Below are positions 1-8,610 of a stretch of 64,000 nucleotides of DNA, piece by piece. Origin of the DNA: Pseudomonas fluorescens (GTDB lineage: Bacteria; Pseudomonadota; Gammaproteobacteria; Pseudomonadales; Pseudomonadaceae); the NCBI RefSeq assembly GCF_000802965.1, contig NZ_JSAK01000031.1, forward strand, positions 1 through 64,000, in the 5' to 3' direction. The position numbers and the translations under genes are program-made. The notes beneath the pieces are model-generated. The model did no database searches. It saw only the letters and a list, made by a program, of their open reading frames with translations, and had not been told where the DNA came from. The first letter of the stretch is position 1; each line of letters opens with the position of its first letter.

Positions 1-732
1 GTTTTCAATCAGCGCCAACAGCGAATGGTCAGTGAGGAACCCGTACAGGATCGCGACATGAGCATCATGGGGCAGTTGAGTGCGCTGGGCATCGGTAAGG
101 GGCTGGAATTCAAGCCAGACACGCAACGCCAGAAACTCCTTCGCGATGCGGTCGATGAAGCGCATGCCTACATGATGGACGGCTATGCCAGATCGGGTGT
201 CGCTATTTGGGACGGCCAGCGTAAATGGCGTTCGCTGGCAGAACCAAAGCAGGCGATCGGCACGAAACTGAGCTTCATCGAGCCAGGCCGGCGCGTCTAT
301 CTCGATGACCGTGCCTTTGCCTGGTTCGCCATGTATGGCCCTATCGTTCCACCAGGTCCGCAGGTCTACATGAAGAGTTACGAGACCGGCAAGGGCGAGC
401 CACTTGACGGCATCCACACCTACCGCCTGACCATTCCAGCCAATGCACCGGCAAAGGATTTCTGGGCGCTGGATGCGTACGACGCACGTACTGCCGGCTT
501 CATTCGTGAAGCCCGGGTTGTGGGACTTGATTCCTATAACCAGAAGATGAAGACGAATCCGGACGGCAGTGTCGATCTGTACTTCGCACCGAAACCGCCT
601 GCAGGTCATGAAAGCAACTGGATCAGCACCCAGGCCGGCCAGCCGTTTTTTACCATGTTCCGAATCTATGGACCGGAACAGGCCATGCTCGACCGAACCT
701 GGGTAATGAACGATATCGAAAGGCTCGACTGA
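1..732 (+). CDS. DUF1254/DUF1214 domain protein, C-terminal part (5' end outside window)
   Basis: The reading frame is open to the left edge of the window, so the N-terminus is missing; the first in-frame Met codon at 25 is internal. About 243 residues are visible. The sequence (GKGLEFKPDTQRQ, the MDGYARSGVAIWDG segment, PANAPAKDFWALDAYD, and a C-terminal FRIYGPEQAMLDRTW) has the look of the DUF1214 half of DUF1254/DUF1214 proteins. These are secreted or envelope proteins of unknown function, common in multiple copies in proteobacteria. Family assignment is by recognition of sequence style; the biochemical role is unknown. The gene is followed by a convergent acyl-CoA dehydrogenase-like gene 25 bp away. 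Confidence 0.8.
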   Translation, partial: VFNQRQQRMVSEEPVQDRDMSIMGQLSALGIGKGLEFKPDTQRQKLLRDAVDEAHAYMMDGYARSGVAIWDGQRKWRSLAEPKQAIGTKLSFIEPGRRVYLDDRAFAWFAMYGPIVPPGPQVYMKSYETGKGEPLDGIHTYRLTIPANAPAKDFWALDAYDARTAGFIREARVVGLDSYNQKMKTNPDGSVDLYFAPKPPAGHESNWISTQAGQPFFTMFRIYGPEQAMLDRTWVMNDIERLD

Positions 733-757
733 GCGCCGGGATAGCAGCGGCTGATGG

Positions 758-1861
758 TCAGCCGCTTGCCTCGGGCAGTTCCCCAATCAACTCTTGAGCG
801 ATGCGTCGGGCGTCTTCTGCGATGTTTTCGCTGAGCAGGGGGAGCGAGGCACCACTGTTTTGCCAACCCGTCTGTACATGACTGCTGTCTATGCGATTGA
901 CGCGGCGCTCGATGCGTTGAGCAATATCGGTCGCCAACAACCGGGCGCGACTGGCGGTTTTGCCGTCCAGCTTGCCGCAATCCAGTGTGCGAAAGCCCAG
1001 GTCACACATAAGCCGCGCGGCTTGCAGTTGGGTGTTGAGTTCTGTGAACTGAGTGGCCACCAGATGCTGTGCCGCGATTGGCCGACCGAATTGAGTGTTG
1101 AGTTTGGCCCGGCTGATCGATGCATTGAGTGATACCTGGCCTCGTGCGAGCGTAATGACCGCCTCGTGCAGTTTGGCGACATCGAACAAATGGCGTGTCA
1201 TCACTGAAGTAGCACTGGCATCACCCAACCAGCGTTCGGCGGGGAGCCGGGTTTGAGTGATCTGCAAACTCATCTGCTTATGGCCCTCGAGATCGTGGTA
1301 GTGGCGGATCTCGTGACGATCTTTTGAGCGATCCAGCAACAGATAGGAGGCATTTTTCGCGTCCTCACGGACGGCACAAACAAGCAGATCGCAATGGAGA
1401 CTGGCGGCGACATTGTCGCAACGTCCATCGATGATCCACTCATCAGCTTTTCGGCGGCCATGCAACGCGCTGGTTGGGGTATTGAGCGTAATGCCGAACA
1501 ATGTACGACCCACGATCAGATCGGGCAGGTAGCGCTCACGCAATGTCGGTTGTTGCATGACAAGGGTTGTAGCGAGCATGTTCATCAGGACCTGGCTGGC
1601 CAGTTCGACACTGCCCATGGCCAGCTCCTCGAACAGCCTGCCTTGCGTTACCCAGTCAACACCGTGACCGCCCAGTGCCTTGGGAATAACTATCCCGGGC
1701 AGGCCGAATTCGGCGACCGCCTGGGTAAGCTCCAGCAGTTGATCGCGTGGCGCTGCGTCATGACGCAGGACATTGGCGACGGGTTCAATTTCACGCTGCA
1801 CGAAGGTGCGCATGCTGTCGATTGAAAGCAATTGGGCGTCTGTCATGGGTGGACATACCAT
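758..1861 (-). CDS. Acyl-CoA dehydrogenase family protein
   Basis: 367 residues, close to the usual 380 of the family. An N-terminal helical part (VQREIEPVANVL), a GIVIPKALGGHGVDW segment typical of the FAD/substrate face, a middle beta domain (about 120-220) and a C-terminal helical bundle (SISRAKLNTQFGRPIAAQHLVA) follow the acyl-CoA dehydrogenase order. Enzymes of this family oxidise acyl-CoA thioesters with FAD; the C-terminal part is divergent and I could not place the catalytic glutamate, so the substrate is unknown and loss of activity is possible. The start could also be the Met codon at 1846; neither has a strong ribosome binding site. It is divergent from the LuxR gene at 1974, which may control it. 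Confidence 0.75.
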   Translation of the reverse strand: MVCPPMTDAQLLSIDSMRTFVQREIEPVANVLRHDAAPRDQLLELTQAVAEFGLPGIVIPKALGGHGVDWVTQGRLFEELAMGSVELASQVLMNMLATTLVMQQPTLRERYLPDLIVGRTLFGITLNTPTSALHGRRKADEWIIDGRCDNVAASLHCDLLVCAVREDAKNASYLLLDRSKDRHEIRHYHDLEGHKQMSLQITQTRLPAERWLGDASATSVMTRHLFDVAKLHEAVITLARGQVSLNASISRAKLNTQFGRPIAAQHLVATQFTELNTQLQAARLMCDLGFRTLDCGKLDGKTASRARLLATDIAQRIERRVNRIDSSHVQTGWQNSGASLPLLSENIAEDARRIAQELIGELPEASG

Positions 1862-1973
1862 CTCAAGTTAACTCATAGTCCGGATGCCTCACGTTAACGT
1901 AATGCCGATGAGTTTCTCCCACTCCGCTGGAGTGGTCCCCCGGCTCATCGTGCCCCGCCCGAGTTATTGCCTG

Positions 1974-4652
1974 ATGAAACCCAACACCTTACTGGTCAGC
2001 ACTAAATTCGCTCCGCCTCGTCTTTCCAGCCAAACCGTGTTGCGCGAAGAGCTGATGACCCGGCTGAACGATGCTCGCCATAAAAAACTGCTGGTCATCA
2101 CTGGGAGCGCCGGTTTCGGCAAAACCACACTGATGGCGCAATGGCGGATGGAACTGATCAAGGACGGCGCGCGCGTTTCCTGGCTTTCACTGGTTCCGGA
2201 AGACTCCTCAAGGGCGATCTTCTGTGCAGGCTTGGTTGGCACACTGCAAAAAGCAGGATTGGCACTTGAGGACGACTTATGGCTCTTGAGCGAGGCGGGG
2301 GAGAGCGGTTGGCAGCAGGCCATTTGCGCGGCGTTGATCAACTCGCTTGAGCGGGATGGGGCCGAGCAGTACCTGATGATTGACGACTTTCAACACATCA
2401 GTGACCCACCCATCCTGGCGCTGATACAGGCATTGGTCGATGCCGCTCCCAGCAATTTGCATATCGCGCTGGCCTCGCGGGTGGGGCCGTCACTCTTGTT
2501 GGGCCGCTTGCGGGCAATGGGTGATTTATGCGAGATCGACGGCAGTGAGCTGTCGTTCGCCTTTCGCGAGTCCTTGAGTTTTCTCAAGAGTCACCTGGAC
2601 GCCAGCATCGATCTGGATGCCGCGCACTCTATTCACGACTTGACCAATGGATGGCCCATCGGCCTGCAGCTGGTCTCAATCTCGATGAAGTCAAAGCCCG
2701 CTAAACAGGCGCGGCCTGCAAGACAGCTACTCAACAACGCGAATCTTGGCGCTTATCTATCGGAAGATGTGATCAGCGATCTGCCCGCCGAGTTGTTCCA
2801 GTTCATGCAGAAGATTTCGATTCTGCGCCGCTTCAATGCATCGTTGGCCGCGCATGTCACCGAGAATGACCGCGCGCCTGAGCTCATCGCTTCTATCGAG
2901 GCACGCAATCTCTTCCTGCTGCCAGTGGACATGGAAGATCGCTACCAATGGTATCGGCTGCATCCGATGTTTACCGAGTTTCTCAATCAGCGATTGGTCG
3001 AGGTGGTGGTTGATGTCAGCAGGCTGCACCTGCGCGCTGCGCAGTGGTTCGCCAATGAGGGGCTTTTCACCGAAGCAGTGCGGCATGCCGTGTTAAGCGG
3101 TGACTTCCACACCGTGGTGGAAATTCTGGAACGTGCCATCCCGACATTGAACAACCTCGGCCATCTTGGCGTGTTCATGCGCTGGATCGAGCGAGTGCCG
3201 ACGGATCTTCTCTCCGTTCACCCACGATTGATGCTGATGGGGGCCTGGAGCGCGGTGATGGTCGGGCACCTCGAAACAGCCAGGCATTGGAAAGATATCC
3301 TGACGACGAGCCGACCTACGGAAATTCAGGCATTACAAATCAAATTGCTGCAGGCGATGATTGCGGAAATGGACGATGACGTGGAAAGCGCCCTCGTCCA
3401 TTTGAATGAAATTGGTGACGCTGCGCTGGGGCATGAATTTTTCGAATGTTTCCGCCTGGGCCTGACCGTCGGCGCTTTGGCAGTGCTGGGACATTATCCG
3501 CAGGCGCGCAGCCGTTTCAATGCGCCGGATGCCCGGTTTGTGCAGAACAACATCAGCGAGGTGGCGCTGGTTAACCGCAGCACGATTGCGATGGTGGCAA
3601 TGTACGAGGGCAACGTCCTGGAAGCCGAGCGCATCTGTTCGAGCATTCTGGCCACAGCCGAAACCCATCATGGTCGTCGCTCTGTCAGTGCCAGCAGTAC
3701 TGCAGCCCTTTTGGCCGAGCTGTGGTACGAACTGGACCGCATTGACGATGCGCGGGAAACCCTCGCCAACCGTTTGGACGTCGTGCATTTTTGTGCGCCT
3801 GAATACATGTATTGCGCAGCGCGAAGTTACGCGCGGCTTCAGTATCTTCAGGAAGGTCTCAGGTGCGCCCTTGATTATGTGGTCAAAAAAGAAGCTCATT
3901 TTCGCGCACAGGGTTTGGACCGGGGCGTTGCCTTGATGCTCGCCGAACAGGTCAATCTGGTACTCAAAACCGGCGACTGGCGACACGCCGATTCGTTACA
4001 GGTGGTTCTTGATGACCTGTCTCGGCAGCCAGAACGATCCCGTACATGTCATAGCGCAATCGTCGCGATTGCAGGATTGTCGAGGGCTCGCCTGGCGCTG
4101 GCCAGGCAGGAGCCTGAGTCGGCGTTGCAGATTATTGAGGCGGTGCATGAAATCGCCGTGCGACTTAACAGAGGCGTGTTGTTGGTAAAGGCTGACATCC
4201 TCAAGGCCGTTGCGCTGGAGAAACTCGGCAATGAAGCCTTTCGCAGCAGCCTGCTGAACGCTCTCGCGTCCGGCTACCGTTTGGGACTGCTAAGGACCTT
4301 CATTGATGAAGGGGACATGTTGCATGGGTTATTGGTCGATCTGGACTGCCAATCCGTTGAAACACTTGCGCAGTACAAACAGCAATTGTTGGCTCGAATG
4401 ACGTTCACGATGAAGACGTCAGTCGATAAACCACCAGCAGCTTCGGCGGCGGCTCACGAGGGGACAGAACCACTGACCAAGCGTGAGCAGGAGATTCTCG
4501 CGTTGCTGGAGCAGTCCATGTCGAACAAGCACATCGCACTGGCACTGAACATCAGCGTCCAGACCGTGAAGTGGAACCTGAAGAATATGTTCATCAAGCT
4601 GGGGGTCTCCAGCCGTTACGAAGCCATCATCGTTGCTCGCAAGCGCGGATGA
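1974..4652 (+). CDS. LuxR-family ATP-dependent (MalT-like, LAL type) transcriptional regulator
   Basis: 892 residues from the chosen ATG at 1974; upstream in-frame ATGs at 1884, 1902 and 1908 are possible, but homology-like sequence starts near LLVSTKFAPPRLSSQ. Order: N-terminal STAND-type NTPase with Walker A GSAGFGKTT (about residue 37) and a Walker B-like LMIDDFQ, a long central helical/TPR-like region with WFANEGLFTEAVRHA, and a C-terminal LuxR helix-turn-helix (LTKREQEILALL to VSSRYEAIIVARKRG). MalT-type regulators bind ATP and an inducer, then activate neighbouring genes. The inducer is unknown; the divergent acyl-CoA dehydrogenase is the obvious candidate target. Confidence 0.88.
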   Translation: MKPNTLLVSTKFAPPRLSSQTVLREELMTRLNDARHKKLLVITGSAGFGKTTLMAQWRMELIKDGARVSWLSLVPEDSSRAIFCAGLVGTLQKAGLALEDDLWLLSEAGESGWQQAICAALINSLERDGAEQYLMIDDFQHISDPPILALIQALVDAAPSNLHIALASRVGPSLLLGRLRAMGDLCEIDGSELSFAFRESLSFLKSHLDASIDLDAAHSIHDLTNGWPIGLQLVSISMKSKPAKQARPARQLLNNANLGAYLSEDVISDLPAELFQFMQKISILRRFNASLAAHVTENDRAPELIASIEARNLFLLPVDMEDRYQWYRLHPMFTEFLNQRLVEVVVDVSRLHLRAAQWFANEGLFTEAVRHAVLSGDFHTVVEILERAIPTLNNLGHLGVFMRWIERVPTDLLSVHPRLMLMGAWSAVMVGHLETARHWKDILTTSRPTEIQALQIKLLQAMIAEMDDDVESALVHLNEIGDAALGHEFFECFRLGLTVGALAVLGHYPQARSRFNAPDARFVQNNISEVALVNRSTIAMVAMYEGNVLEAERICSSILATAETHHGRRSVSASSTAALLAELWYELDRIDDARETLANRLDVVHFCAPEYMYCAARSYARLQYLQEGLRCALDYVVKKEAHFRAQGLDRGVALMLAEQVNLVLKTGDWRHADSLQVVLDDLSRQPERSRTCHSAIVAIAGLSRARLALARQEPESALQIIEAVHEIAVRLNRGVLLVKADILKAVALEKLGNEAFRSSLLNALASGYRLGLLRTFIDEGDMLHGLLVDLDCQSVETLAQYKQQLLARMTFTMKTSVDKPPAASAAAHEGTEPLTKREQEILALLEQSMSNKHIALALNISVQTVKWNLKNMFIKLGVSSRYEAIIVARKRG

Positions 4653-4724
4653 CGCGGCCCACTCCTGGGGGTGGGTCTGGTGCCTATGGCGATGAATTAA
4701 CCTGAAGCCCTGATTACAAAGGGG

Positions 4725-5000
4725 TTGATTGTTGTGAGTCGTACCATTTCCACACTGACGGGAACTCGTCGCAAAGTCGACGGCGGGACCCTGTTCGGGC
4801 ATGCACCGCGGCTGAAATGGGCTCAGTGGATGACACCCGATCGGGACAATAATGTCGAGATCGCCTCCCGCGCACTGCTGGTGCAACGGGACGGAAAAAA
4901 CATCCTGGTGTTGGCCGGAACGGATGCATTGTTTTGCTTCTCTCGCAATCGATACCGGGTCATGGGCAGCTATCCCAAAGCGGTCATCCCGAGCACGTGA
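4725..5000 (+). pseudogene. Remnant of an MBL-fold metallo-hydrolase (N-terminal part only)
   Basis: The 91-codon frame encodes GGTLFGHAPRLKWAQWMTPDRDN followed by RALLVQRDGKNILVLAGTDALF. This matches the style of the first two beta strands of MBL-fold hydrolases (GG.MFG.VP..LW, then LL.. .GK.ILVDTG). The frame then runs into unrelated sequence (CFSRNRYRVMG) and stops. The metal-binding HxHxDH motif and the rest of the roughly 250-residue domain are absent, so the gene looks truncated by deletion. Possible starts are TTG 4725 or GTG 4734. Confidence 0.55.
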
Positions 5001-5183
5001 CTATCCCTGAGTTTTTCTCAGCCCTTTCAAGCGCACATTCGCCCTTTGCACAGCGGCCATTTTTTCAGGCCGCTTCATGCGTTTCCACTTTCGGATGTCT
5101 TCTTTGCTTCGCCCGCAGCTCACACACAGATCACCACTGAGTTGGCAGACAGAGATGCACGGATTCTCGATTTCTTTAGCCAT
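5001..5183 (-). CDS. DUF1289 domain small protein
   Basis: 60 residues from ATG at 5183; the longer frame to 5255 overlaps the upstream gene and is unlikely. It begins MAKEIENPCISVCQ and has the four-cysteine pattern NPCISVC..SGDLCVSCGRS, then an RKWKRMKRPEK segment, which is the DUF1289 signature. The cysteines suggest metal binding; function is unknown. It starts 2 bp after the stop of the upstream conserved gene, so the two are surely co-transcribed. Confidence 0.85.
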   Translation of the reverse strand: MAKEIENPCISVCQLSGDLCVSCGRSKEDIRKWKRMKRPEKMAAVQRANVRLKGLRKTQG

Positions 5184-5185
5184 TG

Positions 5186-5557
5186 TCAGCCACCTTTGGC
5201 CCCACGTGATTGAGTCAGGCGGATTTTCCAGTCGCCTCCGTGATTTCGCTGACACTCTTCCTCAGAGTCAAAACGGACACAATTGTCTGAAGGGATCAGG
5301 TCGATGTCGGCCTGATTCAACGCGATGGCCGTCAACTCAAAAATGCGTGCCTTGGCGTCAACCTGGGCGCGCTTTCTGTCAGCCAGGGTTTCGAATACCC
5401 AGATGACTTTCAAAGTCTCAGCCAACGCGTTCAGGTCCGCAGTGTGGGTGAGCCAGGTAAAGCCCTTGATTTCACCTTTTGCCGTTTCGCACGCTTCGGT
5501 CAGTGTGGTGATCAACCGGCGTTCGATCCGCGCCGATTCACGTTTCCCTGGAGGCAT
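5186..5557 (-). CDS. Conserved hypothetical protein of pseudomonads
   Basis: 123 residues with no transmembrane segment or signal peptide. Recognisable conserved-looking segments are RRLITTLTEACETAKGEI, GFTWLTHTADL, IWVFETLADR and a C-terminal CVRFDSEEECQRNHGGDW. Homologs in Pseudomonas are often called Fis-family regulators, but I see no helix-turn-helix that supports that name. It lies directly upstream of the DUF1289 gene in a two-gene unit. Confidence 0.7.
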   Translation of the reverse strand: MPPGKRESARIERRLITTLTEACETAKGEIKGFTWLTHTADLNALAETLKVIWVFETLADRKRAQVDAKARIFELTAIALNQADIDLIPSDNCVRFDSEEECQRNHGGDWKIRLTQSRGAKGG

Positions 5558-5592
5558 CGCAAGTTCCTTTGGAGATAATGGAGGGGGCTGAA

Positions 5593-6516
5593 TCAGACCG
5601 GTCGAAACTCGACCGTCAGATGGCTGACTTCGTGAACCGGCTTGAGACGTTCACGAATGCTGTCGGCGTTCGCAGTGGCTTCACCGAGAACGCTGACGAT
5701 GGCCGCATGGGCTTGCGGTCCGACCCGCCATACATGCAAGTCGGTGATGGTGGCGTCCCCCGGCTTCTCGACCAGCTCGCGGATTTCCTCGGCCACATGC
5801 GCATCTGTCTGATCCAGCAATACGCCGGCGGTGACCCCCATCAGGGTCCATGCCCAACGCGCGATAACGATGGCGCCGACGATACCCATCACCGGGTCCA
5901 GCCACACCCAACCGAGATACCGGCCGGCGAGAAGTGCAGCGATGGCCAGAACGGAAGTCAACGCGTCCGCGATGACATGGACGTAGGCCGATTTCAGATT
6001 GTTGTCGTTCCCGTGATGCGCATGGGAATGGCCATGATCATCATGATCGTGCCCATGACTGTGCCCGTGGCCCAGCAGCAGGGCACTGACGATGTTGACG
6101 ATCAAACCGGCAATCGCGATGAGCGTAGCGGTGCCGAACTGTACGTCCGTTGGCTGCAAGAGGCGCATGACAGATTCAACGCCAATGCCCAGGGAGACCA
6201 TTCCGAGAATCAACGCCGAGGCGAACCCGCCCAAGTCTCCAACCTTTCCGGTCCCGAAACTGTAGCGCTGGCTGGTAGCGTGGCGTTTTGCGTACCCGTA
6301 AGCGGCTGCCGCAATGCCCAATGCGCCGGCATGAGTTGCCATGTGAAAGCCATCGGCGAGTAACGCCATCGAACCCGTGAGATACCCGGCGGTGATCTCG
6401 CCAACCATCATCACGACGGTGAGTGCCACTACCCAAAGCGTACGCTTGGCATTTTCGTCGTGCGCTGAGCCAAGGAACACGTGGTCGTGCGTGTAGTTGA
6501 TATTCGTGCTGTTCAT
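5593..6516 (-). CDS. dmeF: Cation diffusion facilitator (CDF) metal efflux transporter, DmeF/CzcD type
   Basis: 307 residues from ATG 6516 (MNSTNINYTHDHVFLG). Six predicted membrane segments; the metal site shows as LLADGFHMATHAGALG in TM2 and VHVIADALTSVLAI in TM5 (HxxxD patterns). The loop between TM4 and TM5 is very His-rich (GHGHSHGHDHDDHGHSHAHHG), and a cytoplasmic C-terminal domain ends the protein. CDF proteins export Zn, Co, Ni or Cd in exchange for protons. The N-terminal HDH and the adjacent RcnR/CsoR-like remnant fit the DmeRF (Co/Ni) arrangement, but the metal cannot be fixed from sequence. Confidence 0.85.
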   Translation of the reverse strand: MNSTNINYTHDHVFLGSAHDENAKRTLWVVALTVVMMVGEITAGYLTGSMALLADGFHMATHAGALGIAAAAYGYAKRHATSQRYSFGTGKVGDLGGFASALILGMVSLGIGVESVMRLLQPTDVQFGTATLIAIAGLIVNIVSALLLGHGHSHGHDHDDHGHSHAHHGNDNNLKSAYVHVIADALTSVLAIAALLAGRYLGWVWLDPVMGIVGAIVIARWAWTLMGVTAGVLLDQTDAHVAEEIRELVEKPGDATITDLHVWRVGPQAHAAIVSVLGEATANADSIRERLKPVHEVSHLTVEFRPV

Positions 6517-6535
6517 GAGTGTGGCCTGGATGCGT

Positions 6536-6692
6536 TCACTTGGAGTAACGGCGAATGGCTTTAAAAAGCTCTTCGACACCCTTGTCACGCTCTTCTTCAC
6601 TGAGCGCAGGGCTCGCGACATGCTCCCGCGCGTGGTCCGCGACGCCTGCATGCGAGGTGACTATCGTACGCGCCTGCGAACCGTCCGGCTTA
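6536..6692 (-). pseudogene. C-terminal remnant of an RcnR/CsoR-family metal-sensing repressor
   Basis: Directly upstream of the CDF gene, on the same strand, about 50 codons are open and end in TGA at 6536-6538. They encode VADHAREHVASPALSEEER and then VEELFKAIRRYSK. HxREHV followed by a helix ending in RxYxK is how the C-terminus of FrmR/RcnR/CsoR regulators ends. The frame meets an in-frame stop near 6697 and has no start codon, so the first 40 or more residues, including the metal-ligand Cys/His positions, are missing. The break abuts the stop of the VOC gene, so a deletion probably joined the two. If right, the exporter has lost its local repressor. Confidence 0.45.
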
Positions 6693-7124
6693 GCCTAGTG
6701 GCTCGGCAAGACCCACGATGATCCCCTCAGGCCCACGAATATAGGCGAGCCGGTAGGAATTCTCGTACTGCATCTGGCCAATAAGTTCTGCGCCATGAGC
6801 CTGTATCTGTGCAACGACCGAATCGATGTCATCGACGGCAAACATGATGCGACGAAGACCCAAAGCGTTCATGGGTGCGTCGACAGGCCCAAACCTGACT
6901 GCTTCTGGCGTGTGGAATTTGTCCAGCTCAATTCCCTGCCCATCGGGAGTGCGCAGCATCGCGAGGGTGGCTCGCACATCACCAAGGCCGATGAGCCTCC
7001 CGATGGCAGCGCCTTCAACCGTGCTTTGCCCCTCAAGCTTGAGGCCCAGCGCGATGAAGAACGCCTTCACCGCTTCGAGATCGTCGACAACTATCAAGAC
7101 GTTGTCCATTCGCCTGACTGTCAT
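6690..7124 (-). CDS. VOC (glyoxalase/bleomycin-resistance) family protein
   Basis: 144 residues from ATG 7124, which follows GGGAGTGAAGAAC, a good ribosome binding site; the longer frame to 7157 is less likely. Two beta-alpha-beta-beta-beta modules are visible: MDNVLIVVDDLEAVKAFFIALG and MFAVDDIDSVVAQIQAHGAELIG, with a C-terminal IRGPEGIIVGLAEPLG. This is the usual layout of single-chain VOC proteins, which bind a metal and act as isomerases, dioxygenases or drug-binding proteins. Substrate unknown. Confidence 0.85.
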   Translation of the reverse strand: MTVRRMDNVLIVVDDLEAVKAFFIALGLKLEGQSTVEGAAIGRLIGLGDVRATLAMLRTPDGQGIELDKFHTPEAVRFGPVDAPMNALGLRRIMFAVDDIDSVVAQIQAHGAELIGQMQYENSYRLAYIRGPEGIIVGLAEPLG

Positions 7125-7211
7125 GTTCTTCACTCCCTTTTTCAACGGTGTCGCCAATTGGGGGAACCGGCGTCTGGATCGAACCGGGCGGATGGATCGC
7201 GTGGCTTGGCA

Positions 7212-7625
7212 CTAACGACGATAGTAGCGGCGATCGTCCTCGTAGCGGTGCCGCATGGCCCGATCTTGGTGGCGCTCTCAATCACGATGGCGTTCGGCTT
7301 CTCGACGAGCTTGCTCTCTGCGCCACTGATCTCGACGCCATTGATCTCGACGCCAGTCATCTCGGCGCCAGTCGTCTCTACGATCGTGCCAACGGCCGTC
7401 ATGCCAGTATCGGTCGTCATGGGCAAGCAACGGCCCAGGCTGCTTGCCAGCCGTACTGGCCAGGGTCGACCAAGGGTTGCCGACGGCCTGGACAGGCGCC
7501 TGAGCGGCGGTGACGTGCGTTGCTAAAACCGGGGTTGAGGTACTCATCTGTGAAGCTGATGCCGAGCCCATTGCCGCGAGCGCGAACAGGCCGAAGAGCA
7601 CCATCCGTGGGTAATGGAATTTCAT
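7212..7625 (-). pseudogene. Secreted Arg/Asp/Trp-repeat protein with an in-frame stop
   Basis: From ATG 7625 the frame encodes a signal peptide (MKFHYPRMVLFGLFALAAMGSASAS) and a C-terminal charged tandem repeat of the unit DxWRR (DDWRR DDWRR DQWRR DQWRR EQARR). The frame stops at TGA 7278-7280 after 115 residues. It then continues in the same frame for 21 more codons of identical style (ERHQDRAMRHRYEDDRRYYRR) to TAG at 7212. The stop sits where a Trp is expected, so TGG to TGA is the simplest explanation. The protein would be periplasmic; function unknown. The 115-residue product may still be made. Confidence 0.6.
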
Positions 7626-7944
7626 GGGCGAAGACAACCTCGGATTGACAATTGGAAGTGTGGCCATCCGGCTGCGGCGAAGCCTGTTGGTCGCGCACGC
7701 AGGCGGATGTGCCTGTCCAATAGACCGATAAATAGCCGAAAGTTCTGGGGAGCCGGTGCTCCACCTGGCAGTCGAACTGTTGACCAGATGCCCATTGGCA
7801 CCGGTGACCAACGATAGCGTGTTCATGGATTGCCTTATCCGCTGACGGCGGACCCTGAAAGATACGGGTTGCCCCAAGGGACAGAGTCAAGCGCTGGCGT
7901 CAGGCCCATCGAAGGTGACAGCACAGGACCCGGCACTTTAGAGG
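7626..7944. other. Intergenic region upstream of the repeat protein gene
   Basis: About 320 bp between two minus-strand genes. The minus frame stays open upstream of 7625, but the sequence lacks a plausible start with ribosome binding site and is not repeat-protein-like. I see no RNA gene or clear terminator. It should hold the promoter of the gene starting at 7625. Confidence 0.4.
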
Positions 7945-8322
7945 TCATCGTTTTTGTGAAATCACACCACCCATGTATTGATTCAAATCGCGCAGATCAT
8001 TAATGCTCCACGAGTGCGGCGGTAGCTTCACACCATTCTCACGCAAGGTTCTTGGAATCAAGTCTCCATTTGGGCGAAGTATTATCGAACTTACAATCAC
8101 GCCCGGATAATCATTCAATCGTATTTTGAAAGTGGAGGTTGTCAGATCAGGTGTAGGAGGATTGCTTTTATTGGCCAGTGGCCCTGTCGCCTTGAGATCC
8201 ATTCCGTGGCACATGCTGCATCGCTGTAGATAGAGATTTTTTCCATTAGCACTGTCCGCGAAGGACAGTGACGTTTGAGCCAGCGATAAAATGCCTAGCG
8301 CAGCGATGAATAATAGCTTCAT
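7945..8322 (-). CDS. Periplasmic c-type cytochrome (class I)
   Basis: 125 residues. An N-terminal signal peptide (MKLLFIAALGILSLAQTSLSFA) is followed by a heme site CSMCH at about residue 35 and a likely distal Met ligand in the C-terminal half (DLNQYMGGV). Length and layout fit a small mono-heme electron carrier or the cytochrome subunit of a periplasmic dehydrogenase. No dehydrogenase partner lies beside it. It is monocistronic as far as visible. Confidence 0.85.
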   Translation of the reverse strand: MKLLFIAALGILSLAQTSLSFADSANGKNLYLQRCSMCHGMDLKATGPLANKSNPPTPDLTTSTFKIRLNDYPGVIVSSIILRPNGDLIPRTLRENGVKLPPHSWSINDLRDLNQYMGGVISQKR

Positions 8323-8610
8323 TGTTTTCTATCTTCCTTGATGAGATCAGCGTCGATTGGACGCGATTTGACGCGCGGGAAAGATATCAGCCATCCCGTC
8401 GGCACTGACACTCATTTCTATTGCTCAACTCGTTTTTCCGGCGCAGTCCGGTGACCGCTCCTGGCCACGGCTGGCGGTAACTCCACGGACAAAAAACGAA
8501 CCCGGCGGACCAATCACGCATTGATTTTCCTCCGAGCGCAATCTGTCATATTCGGTATTACTTCATTGCAGATAGTAGCCAGCCCATCGTTCGATCAATG
8601 AGGCTGTACT

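Noticed and set aside
7626..7877. Upstream extension of the repeat-protein frame to 7877
   Set aside because: The signal peptide at 7625 fixes the start; upstream residues are not conserved-looking and no ribosome binding site supports 7877.
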